Source: Bacteroidales bacterium
GTDB taxonomy: Bacteria; Bacteroidota; Bacteroidia; Bacteroidales; ML635J-15
DNA length: 37,253 nucleotides
Direction: 5' to 3'
Assembly (NCBI GenBank): GCA_028702675.1
Contig: JAQVOJ010000010.1
Coordinates: forward strand, 9,926 to 47,178
The notes under the pieces were generated by a model that saw only the letters and a list, made by a program, of their open reading frames with translations, had not been told where the DNA came from and ran no database searches. The position numbers and the translations under genes were made by a program. Position 1 is the stretch's first letter. Each line of letters begins with the position of its first letter. Positions 13,103-21,447 of the stretch are shown here, piece by piece.

Positions 13103-14749
13103 ATGAATATACTTAGTTTGTTTTCTGTGATCTGTTTTCTTTTAATAATCAACACTAATATAGTTAGTTCTCAAAACATTAACACCGCTATAGAAGCAAT
13201 TAATTATCTTGCCAACGAGGAAATGGAGGGGCGGTTCCCTGGCACTAAAGGAGACATCAAAACTATTGAATACTTAATCTCAGAATTTGAATCATACGGA
13301 GTTAAACCATTTGAATTTGGGTATAAACAAAATTTTAATATTGTAAGCGATATATCGCATGGAAAAAACACTACTGCAAAAATTGATAATCGTAAACTTA
13401 AATTAGACAAAGATTATTTACCATTTAATTTTTCAAATAATGATGAATTGTCGGCTCAAATAATTATTGATAATAAGCTAAATAAAGCAGGAGCAGATTA
13501 TAATGGGAAATGGGTATTGTACTACTTACCAATAGACACAACTATTGATTACAAAAGCATAATAAACTTAGCAATTAAAGCACAACATCTGGGAGCAGGA
13601 GGCTTTATTTTGCTTACCGACAAAAGCAATTTTTCACCCTTTGTACATAATCGCTCTGTATCTCCAATAGGAATTCCTGCAATTCAATTAAGTAATAAAG
13701 CCTTAAAAAAGTATTTTAAGATAGATATTTCAGAATTAAGCAATGGCACAATTATTCCTATTGAATTATATGTAAATGTTGATAATGACAAGATATATTC
13801 AGAAACAGCCAATGTAGCCGGATATCTTAAATCAGACCAAACAAACTACTGGATTGTAATAGGTGCACATCACGACCATTTAGGTTGGGGCGGTCCAAAT
13901 TCAGGGTCTCGTGCACCTGAAACAAAAGCGATACATTACGGTGCAGACGATAATGCCAGTGGTACAGCCATGGTACTGATGCTTGCCGAATATTTTTCCA
14001 AAAACCCAATTGATTGTAATATCGCTTTTGTACTTTTTGGAGCTGAAGAACAAGGCCTTATAGGAAGCAAATATTTTGTTGAAAATTTACCTTTCAATAA
14101 AGATAATATTAAAGTAATGCTTAATTATGATATGGTCGGCAGAATGAATGAGAACAAGTTAACTTTAATTGGAAGTACTACTGCCGTAGAATTTGATTCG
14201 TTAATACAAACATTACCTGAACATAAGCTTGAGATAAGCCTTAGAGGCGGAGGATATAGTGGCTCAGACCAAGCATCGTTTTATTCCGAAAAAATTCCTG
14301 TATTATTTTTCTATACAGGTACTCACAACGATTATCATACTCCGGCTGATGTTATAGAATTAATAAATTTTGGAGGGATGGAATTAACTGCATCGCTATC
14401 AGTTAGTATTGTGGATTTATTTGCGAAACCCGAAATTACACTTACTTACCAAGAGGTAGAACAAAAATCGAAAAACCGACATGGTGGCGAAATGAAAGTT
14501 AAACTGGGTATTATGCCGGATATTACCGACGATAGTGGCAATGGGTTACGCATAGATGGAGTAGTACCCGGAGGAACTGCTTATAATGCGAAAATGCAAA
14601 AAGGAGATATTATTACAGAACTTGATGGGACAAAAATCAGCGGCATTTATGACTATATGCATGTAATGTCTGATTTTAAAGAAGGCCAAACAGTTAAGGC
14701 AAAAGTTATTCGTAATAATAAAATAATTGATATCGAATTAAAATTCTAA
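13103..14749 (+). CDS. M28-family metallopeptidase with C-terminal PDZ domain
   Basis: IVIGAHHDHLGWGG...YGADDNASGTAMVLMLAEYF...VLFGAEEQGLIGSKYF...HNDYHTPADV gives the zinc ligands of M28. C-terminal LRIDGVVPGGTAYNAKMQKGDIITELDGTKISGIYDYM is PDZ-like. Signal peptide present. Confidence 0.93.
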   Translation: MNILSLFSVICFLLIINTNIVSSQNINTAIEAINYLANEEMEGRFPGTKGDIKTIEYLISEFESYGVKPFEFGYKQNFNIVSDISHGKNTTAKIDNRKLKLDKDYLPFNFSNNDELSAQIIIDNKLNKAGADYNGKWVLYYLPIDTTIDYKSIINLAIKAQHLGAGGFILLTDKSNFSPFVHNRSVSPIGIPAIQLSNKALKKYFKIDISELSNGTIIPIELYVNVDNDKIYSETANVAGYLKSDQTNYWIVIGAHHDHLGWGGPNSGSRAPETKAIHYGADDNASGTAMVLMLAEYFSKNPIDCNIAFVLFGAEEQGLIGSKYFVENLPFNKDNIKVMLNYDMVGRMNENKLTLIGSTTAVEFDSLIQTLPEHKLEISLRGGGYSGSDQASFYSEKIPVLFFYTGTHNDYHTPADVIELINFGGMELTASLSVSIVDLFAKPEITLTYQEVEQKSKNRHGGEMKVKLGIMPDITDDSGNGLRIDGVVPGGTAYNAKMQKGDIITELDGTKISGIYDYMHVMSDFKEGQTVKAKVIRNNKIIDIELKF

Positions 14750-14751
14750 GA

Positions 14752-15561
14752 ATGAAAAAAACACTAATTTGGATAGCTGCAATAATTATAACCTTGGGAT
14801 CATCGGTTTATCAAAGACTTACAGGACCTACTCACCCACTAAGAATAAAAACTGAACTAAACGGGAGTGAATACGATTTAAAACTTACACGATCAGCAAC
14901 TATTGGCAAAGACTGTGAAGTAAATGTTCCAAATAACTCCGAATTTAATCGTGCATTATTAATATTTCATAAATATCCCGGTAATTTTGAAACAGATACA
15001 ATTGAAATGCAGCTAAAAGACAATAATTATACTGCTGTTTTACCAGAACAACCGCCTGCCGCCAAAATACAATATTATATATCTCTATACAAAAATGATT
15101 TAGAAGTTTTCAATAATTCAAAAAACACGGCAATTATAAGATTTAAAGGAGATGTGCCGGCAGCAGTTTTAATTCCACACATTTTAGCGATGTTCTTATC
15201 TATGCTATTTGCAATAGTTAGTTTGCTAATGGCTGTAAGTAATAATGGTAATTACAAACTAATGAGCTACCTTACATTTGGAGCTTTGGTTTTAGGCGGT
15301 TTCATTTTAGGCCCAATAATACAGTATTACGCATTTGGCGATGCATGGACTGGTTGGCCAATTGGGAAAGACTTAACCGATAATAAAACTTTAATAGCAG
15401 TAATCTTTTGGATTATAGCAATAGTTTTAAATGTAAAAAAAGATAGAAAATGGACAATAATTGTAGCAGCTATTATTATGATAATAATATTTTCGATACC
15501 ACACTCTGCCGGCGGCTCAGAGTTTAACTACGAAAGTGGAACAATAGAAACAGGACTTTAG
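14752..15561 (+). CDS. Hypothetical membrane protein
   Basis: 269-aa ORF with N-terminal TM/signal, soluble domain and four or so C-terminal TM segments; starts 2 bp after the M28 gene stop (probable operon). Confidence 0.75.
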   Translation: MKKTLIWIAAIIITLGSSVYQRLTGPTHPLRIKTELNGSEYDLKLTRSATIGKDCEVNVPNNSEFNRALLIFHKYPGNFETDTIEMQLKDNNYTAVLPEQPPAAKIQYYISLYKNDLEVFNNSKNTAIIRFKGDVPAAVLIPHILAMFLSMLFAIVSLLMAVSNNGNYKLMSYLTFGALVLGGFILGPIIQYYAFGDAWTGWPIGKDLTDNKTLIAVIFWIIAIVLNVKKDRKWTIIVAAIIMIIIFSIPHSAGGSEFNYESGTIETGL

Positions 15562-15630
15562 TCTTCATATTTTATTCTAAACCTAAAGTATAGGTACATA
15601 GTTCAATCACTATTAGTTTTATGATTTACC

Positions 15631-17292
15631 TTATTTATCCTTTAATTTATATTGAATTATTCCTATACCAAAAAATAGAATTGAGGAAATGGTAATCCCC
15701 AAAATATTTGCATCAAGGTTTAGTGGTAAATTTACATCTAAAGCAATCAAGCTTATTGTGGTTCCACCTCCTCCTATCATAGCCACTAAAGCTGCCAAAG
15801 GACTTGCCTTCTTCCAATATAATGCTCCAATTACGGGCAAAAGTAGTCCACTTACCATAAAAGCATACGAGTATAGCATAAGTGAAAGAACGTTTTGCAT
15901 ATTTGATGCTAATAACAGAGCAAATGCTCCAATAAGAATTGTAATAATTTGAGAAATTCGGAGTGTATGCTTTTTATTTTTATTCAAGAATCTCCATTTT
16001 CCTAACAAATCTGTTTGAACATTTCCTGAAGCAGCCATCAAGTATGAGTCGGCAGTGCTAAGTATGGCCGAAAAATAGGCTGCCAACATCAATCCTAATA
16101 AACCAACGGGTAAAACATGGTTAACCCGCATTATTCATCGCATTATTCTTGGTTGGCTCGTAACAAGATTTTAGTCAGTGGATTGGCACGGTGCTTATGG
16201 TTTTATTATTAGCCAAATTTTGAGAAAGCTTACAATTATCTTTGTGCATCTGCTTCGTTGCAAAACTCTTGAAATATAAGGATATATCTGCAAGTTTCGA
16301 CGCCTACCAGCTACACAAAGCTAATCGTATGAATAATGCGGGTTAAGCAATAATGGCAAACCCATTTCTTCATCTATAGAGCTACCTGCTGCATACCCAA
16401 TATCGGCAAACATATTGGCATCGAAAGCAACTTTACCTAGCAAACCAAGAATTACACCCATAAAGGCCATTACCGGATATTCAAAAAGACCTGCTATATA
16501 CCAAGCTTTTTGAGCTTCTTTGGTACTTTTACTGGCATATATTCGCTGATATAAGGTCATCCCAACAAACCAAATTGGAATAATTGTGAATCCCCAATTT
16601 ACAAGTTGTTGCCAAGTAATATTACTCAAAGAAAAAAACTCTTTGCTAAGGCTAGTAGATATTACGTCCCAACCTCCGGTTGTATAATATGCAAACGGTA
16701 TCCCAATAAAAATTAATCCGACAAGTAATATTGCCCATTGAATGGTATCGGTATAAATTACAGCTTTAAGCCCACCTGTTCCGGTATAAACAATCGCAAT
16801 TATTCCCATTATCAGAAGAGCTGTATTAATATTAAATTCAGGAAATGTTGCCGAAGCCAATTTTGCCCCCGCCAATAATTGACTACTTGTAAAACCGATG
16901 TAACCTATTGCAGAAATAATTCCTGCAACCAAAGCTACTTTACCATCATAATAATGTGTAAACAGTTGTGGAAAAGTCATAAATTTGTTATCGCGGGCAA
17001 CATTACTTACCTTTGGTATAAGCAGAACAGCACTAAGCCATGCTCCAATAAGACCTGTAAAGAGCATCCAACTCCCCGACAATCCCATTAAAAATCCTAA
17101 TCCTCCAAGTCCTATACTAAAACCTCCACCTACATCAGTAGCTACAACCGATAAACCTATATGCCATTTCCCCAATGAACGACCTCCTACATAATAATCT
17201 TCGGTGTTTTTATTCCTTTTCAAGAAATAAAACCCTACTCCCAACATCACTATCATGTAAACAATAAAAATACTAAAGTCTATCCAATGCAT
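15631..17292 (-). pseudogene. Sodium:solute symporter (SSS family) interrupted by a MITE-like insertion; fragments 16321-17346 (N-part) and 15631-16131 (C-part)
   Basis: N-fragment DFSIFIVYMIVMLGVGFYFLKRNKNTEDYYVGGRSLGKWHIGLSVVATDVGGG and C-fragment [32 protein letters not shown] are consecutive SSS regions. Deleting 222 bp at TTAA gives ...[26 protein letters not shown]... in one frame of 1440 nt. Confidence 0.93.
16121..16346. mobile_element. MITE-like non-autonomous element, 222 bp plus a 4-bp TTAA target duplication (226 bp span)
   Basis: Left end TTAACCCGCATTATTCAT (16121-16138) and right end ATGAATAATGCGGGTTAA (16329-16346) are perfect 18-bp inverted repeats including TTAA. Interior has no long ORF. 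The insertion splits a conserved gene, and removal restores it. Confidence 0.9.
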
Positions 17293-17498
17293 AATAAATA
17301 GTTTAAGCAAACAATAAAAAAAAATATAATTAGAAATGCAAATCACAAATTATACTATACATTTAAATTCTCCTTTAATAATCTTTCTGCTTCATGACTC
17401 AAACTACAAACAAGAAATAAAACCTTACTATATTAAATCAAAATTCCAAACAATTAAACGTGAAAGTCTGTTAGGTAGAAAAAACAACAATAATTTTT

Positions 17499-18203
17499 AT
17501 GAATATACTTATAACAGGAACTAGCAAGGGGCTAGGCGAAGGATTGGCAAAATATTACCTAAACAAAGGATATATAGTAATCGGACTTAGCAGAAGTTCT
17601 AATACTGATTTACGTTCATACGAAAACTTCACTTATTATAGTTTAGATTTGTCTAATCTTGATAGCCTACCCGCAAAATTTAAAAGCATATTAGTTAATA
17701 CCCCTAAAATTGATTTAGCAATCCTAAATGCAGGGATACTTGGCAAAATAGCTGATATGAGAGAATCATCGCTTACTAATATTAAAAAAGTAATGGACAC
17801 CAATGTTTGGTCGAATAAAATACTAATCGACAATCTGGTTAAATATAATATACCCAATCAGATAGTAGCAATATCCTCGGGTGCAGCAATAAGTGGCAGT
17901 AGAGGATGGAATGCATATTCACTTTCGAAAGCTGCATTAAATATGCTAATTAGCTTATATGCTGATGAAATTCCTGAAGTGCATTTTTCGGCACTTGCCC
18001 CAGGACTTGTTGATACACAAATGCAAGAATACATATCAAGTTTACCAGAAGATAAGCAATTTCCAACAATGCAAAGACTAAAAAAGGCAAGAGGTACAGC
18101 TGACATGCCAAAACCTAATAATATTGCTCCTAAAATTGCAGAAACAATCAATAAAATTCAAGAGGAATTAAGCGGTAGCTTTTTTGATGTAAGGAGGATT
18201 TAA
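17499..18203 (+). CDS. SDR-family NAD(P)-dependent oxidoreductase
   Basis: MNILITGTSKGLGEGLAKYYL (TGxxxGxG), LDLAILNAG-like motif, SSGAAISGSRGWNAYSLSKAAL (YxxxK). Confidence 0.93.
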   Translation: MNILITGTSKGLGEGLAKYYLNKGYIVIGLSRSSNTDLRSYENFTYYSLDLSNLDSLPAKFKSILVNTPKIDLAILNAGILGKIADMRESSLTNIKKVMDTNVWSNKILIDNLVKYNIPNQIVAISSGAAISGSRGWNAYSLSKAALNMLISLYADEIPEVHFSALAPGLVDTQMQEYISSLPEDKQFPTMQRLKKARGTADMPKPNNIAPKIAETINKIQEELSGSFFDVRRI

Positions 18204-18239
18204 ACTGGTAATATCGCAAGGTATGTACCACACGATATC

Positions 18240-18276
18240 CCAATAGCTCTATTGGAGTACGGTATTATTTTTTTTT
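18240..18276 (+). terminator. Putative intrinsic terminator of the SDR gene
   Basis: CCAATAG-CT-CTATTGG perfect 7-bp stem (18240-18255) followed after a short spacer by a 9-T run (18268-18276). Confidence 0.5.
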
Positions 18277-19884
18277 CTTTTTACGCTTCATTAAAATATT
18301 TGGGATTATTGCAAGTGCAAGGAGTGCAGAAACTACAAGCGACATTCGTGACATATAATTTCCATATTTGGTATAGAATGTAATTTTATCGTTTAAATTT
18401 AGTTTAGTTCTAATTACATCTTTTTCCCACCAATCGCAAGCCATTAATATATCGCCCCTTTGATTTACGAAACAACTAATGCCGGTATTTGCAGAGCGTG
18501 CTATACTGCGGCGTGTTTCAACTGCACGTAGCGAGGCATAACTTTTATGCTGACGATGTCCGGCAGTATTACTCCACCACCCATCGTTTGTAATAATCGC
18601 CATAAGTTGAGCTCCATTTTTAACAAATTTGCTGTAAAACTCACCATAAACCGATTCGTAACAAATTACAGAACCTATTTTTAACGAATCACTTTCTCGC
18701 ACTAAAGGGGTTTGTTCTTCCTGATAGCCTAGCCTGCCTCTTATTCCTCCCAAATCAACAATTAACTCACCCAAGAAACCAAATATTTTGGGGTAGGGCA
18801 TCATTTCAACGCCAGGAACAAGTCTTGATTTATGGTAAACCTGAAAATTATCGGAAGTGTCAATGTAAATTGCCGTATTGTATAAATCGTAAAAATCACC
18901 TGTTGAACCAAAAGGTTTTGCTGTTTCAGTTTTATCATTTCCTTTGGGATAATATTTACGAGTAACAGCACCTATTATGCAAGCAGTATTGGGATATTGA
19001 TTCAAATAATTACGAATAAAATTAATATTACGTTCCTCTATTAGTTCATCAAGCCACATACCGTTAGGGATAGCAGTTTCGGGACCTACAATAAAATCAA
19101 CACTATCATCCATTAAGGAATCAACAAGAACAAACATATTTTCAACTTGCTCCCAATCAGGAATATCATATTTTTCGTCGTATGGGTCAATATTAGGTTG
19201 AAAAACAACAACATCCACGGGGTTATCTGTTTCACTATATGTATAATATCTTATTAAAGAATAAGTTAAAGGTATGAATATTACTAATGCTAATGTTAAA
19301 TATTTCCTTATTAAAATATTTTTACCTATATTTTCCATTCTTGATTTCACAAGTTCGTACAATAAAATATTAACTGTAAGAATCCATAAACTTCCACCAA
19401 GATGTCCGGTAAATTCATACCATTGAACCCATGCAATATTATTTGCAAAAGAGTTTCCTAATATTAACCATGGCCAGGAAATTTGACTATTCAAAAAAAG
19501 GTATTCAAAACTCATCCAAAAACTTACAAATGCAACATATCCTGTTTTTTTTCCTAAATATTTATTTGCTAATGCTGCAAACCAAATAACCGAAGCCATA
19601 AACAATGAAGACAAGAGTATGGCGACTACTGCACCGGGTGCTGTTGAGTAATATATCCACCAAGTAGAAATTGCATTCCAAATAATAAAACTAATAAGCG
19701 ACCAAAGAAAAACATAATTACTTCCCTTTTTATTTTCATCTTTAGTTCCTGCATCTCTCAGTATAAGGATAGGAATAAACGCAAAAAGCATTGTCCAACC
19801 TAAACCGAGTTGAGTATAACCTAAACTTAATAAACCCCCGCTCAGTACACTTAATATAAGCTTATGATATTTTTTCAATTTCAT
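18265..19884 (-). CDS. lnt: Apolipoprotein N-acyltransferase (start placed at internal Met, MKLKKYHK; track ORF extends to 19917)
   Basis: GYTQLGLGWTMLFAFIPIL, FVGPETAIP-type nitrilase motif (DFIVGPETAIPNG), KSRLVPGVEMMPYP, IGSVICYESVYGEFYSKFVKNGAQLMAIITNDGWWSNTAGHRQH. Confidence 0.93.
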   Translation of the reverse strand: MKLKKYHKLILSVLSGGLLSLGYTQLGLGWTMLFAFIPILILRDAGTKDENKKGSNYVFLWSLISFIIWNAISTWWIYYSTAPGAVVAILLSSLFMASVIWFAALANKYLGKKTGYVAFVSFWMSFEYLFLNSQISWPWLILGNSFANNIAWVQWYEFTGHLGGSLWILTVNILLYELVKSRMENIGKNILIRKYLTLALVIFIPLTYSLIRYYTYSETDNPVDVVVFQPNIDPYDEKYDIPDWEQVENMFVLVDSLMDDSVDFIVGPETAIPNGMWLDELIEERNINFIRNYLNQYPNTACIIGAVTRKYYPKGNDKTETAKPFGSTGDFYDLYNTAIYIDTSDNFQVYHKSRLVPGVEMMPYPKIFGFLGELIVDLGGIRGRLGYQEEQTPLVRESDSLKIGSVICYESVYGEFYSKFVKNGAQLMAIITNDGWWSNTAGHRQHKSYASLRAVETRRSIARSANTGISCFVNQRGDILMACDWWEKDVIRTKLNLNDKITFYTKYGNYMSRMSLVVSALLALAIIPNILMKRKKKKK

Positions 19885-20764
19885 TTTCTTTTTTCTTTTT
19901 GTTAATAAGATAAACACCTGTAAGAATGAGCAATATAGCTAATATTTGATTTAAAGAAATAATCTCTCCATCAACAATTCCCCAAAATACAGCAAAAACA
20001 GGAATTATATATGTAACAGACGAAGCGAACATACTTCCGACCCTTTGAATCAATATATTAACAATTATAACAGCTACAGCCGAACCAAAAATCCCTAACA
20101 ATAATACAAATAATAAGTTTTTGGTAAAATCAGGAGTAATAAGCGGTGCAGATAAATCAGTAAATGCAAGATAAATACCTGTAACCGGACCAATAAACAG
20201 AAATGCTAATGTTGCAATTTCGAATCCGTTTAAACTTTTTAGTTTTGATTGTACATAATTCATATTATAACCATACATCATAGTTGCTAAAACAACAAAA
20301 AGTGCAAATGCATTTACGTGTATTTCAGTAGCTGTGCTATTAGATAATACCAAACCTATAGCACCGGCAAGTCCAATAATAACACCGATAACTTGAGAAC
20401 GAAAAGTTTTTGTTTGAAATAATATCAGTCCGAATAAAAGTGTAAAAACGGGAGTACTTGCATTTAACATTCCGGCTAGGCTGCTATTTATTTTTGTTTG
20501 AGCAATTGTAAACAAAAATGCGGGGATACAATTACCTATAAATGCTACAATTAAAATTCCTGTAATATTTTTCTTATTTATTTTTTTTATATTTTTAATG
20601 CTAAATGGTAAAAGTACAATAAATGCAGAGAACATACGTATAGCAGCAACCTGACTGTAAGAAAAACTTTTTAATCCGTATTTCATTAAAACAAATGAAG
20701 CACCCCATGTAAACCCTAAAAACAATAAGGCAAGCCAATAATATATTTTAGTTTCGAATTTCAA
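19862..20764 (-). CDS. EamA/DMT-superfamily transporter
   Basis: Ten hydrophobic segments; FTWGASFVLMKYGLK...SLAGMLNASTPVFTLLFGLILF...SVTYIIPVFAVFWGIVDGE typical of EamA. Confidence 0.93.
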   Translation of the reverse strand: MKFETKIYYWLALLFLGFTWGASFVLMKYGLKSFSYSQVAAIRMFSAFIVLLPFSIKNIKKINKKNITGILIVAFIGNCIPAFLFTIAQTKINSSLAGMLNASTPVFTLLFGLILFQTKTFRSQVIGVIIGLAGAIGLVLSNSTATEIHVNAFALFVVLATMMYGYNMNYVQSKLKSLNGFEIATLAFLFIGPVTGIYLAFTDLSAPLITPDFTKNLLFVLLLGIFGSAVAVIIVNILIQRVGSMFASSVTYIIPVFAVFWGIVDGEIISLNQILAILLILTGVYLINKKKKENEIEKIS

Positions 20765-20810
20765 TTTTTTGGTACATTTATTGAATTGAAGACCAAAATT
20801 AAAAATACTG

Positions 20811-21425
20811 GTGATGAAACCTCATAAATTAGTTCTATTTTTTTTACTTTTTGTGATTTTTTTTGGTTTTAACAGTTTTAAAGTTGAAGCTCAAATGCCT
20901 AAGTACGTCATGCAAAGCCTTAATATTGACAGTATATATGCAAGTACACAAATGCCTGTAATTTTTGCTGATGAGATATTTGTATTCCCACAAAAAACAT
21001 TTAAAAATAATCGTGAGAGGAAAAGATATAATAAGCTTCGATATAATTTTAAGAAAGTTTATCCATATGCTTTATTAATAGAAGAAGAACTAGAAGCTAT
21101 CGAAACTGTTGTTGAACGCTTACCTACTGAAGAAGCCAAAAAGGCTTACATAAAAAAGAAAGAAAAGGATTTAATGGATAAGTATAAAGACACAATGAAA
21201 AAACTTACTATGAGTCAGGGCTTTATGCTTGTAAAACTAATCGATAGGCAAACCGGCAATACAGCCTATCATTTAATTGAAGACCTTAAAGGTTCGGTAG
21301 TGGCATTCTTTTGGCAAGGAATTGCTTTGTTATTTAAAAATGACTTGAAAGCGGAATATGATGCCGAAGCAAGCGACAAAGAGATTGAGGAACTAATAGT
21401 ATTGTGGGAACACGGGTGCTTGTAA
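20811..21425 (+). CDS. DUF4294 domain-containing protein
   Basis: Signal peptide; KRYNKLRYNFKKVYPYALLIEEELEAIE...TMSQGFMLVKLIDRQTGNTAYHLIEDLKGSVVAFFWQGIALLF is recognisable as the Bacteroidota DUF4294 family. Confidence 0.85.
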   Translation: MMKPHKLVLFFLLFVIFFGFNSFKVEAQMPKYVMQSLNIDSIYASTQMPVIFADEIFVFPQKTFKNNRERKRYNKLRYNFKKVYPYALLIEEELEAIETVVERLPTEEAKKAYIKKKEKDLMDKYKDTMKKLTMSQGFMLVKLIDRQTGNTAYHLIEDLKGSVVAFFWQGIALLFKNDLKAEYDAEASDKEIEELIVLWEHGCL

Positions 21426-21447
21426 AGAATTTACTTCTATAATTATT

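Noticed and set aside
15631-16131. Independent 166-aa membrane protein gene
   Set aside because: It is the C-terminal fragment of the symporter. Its ATG comes from the terminal repeat of the inserted element.
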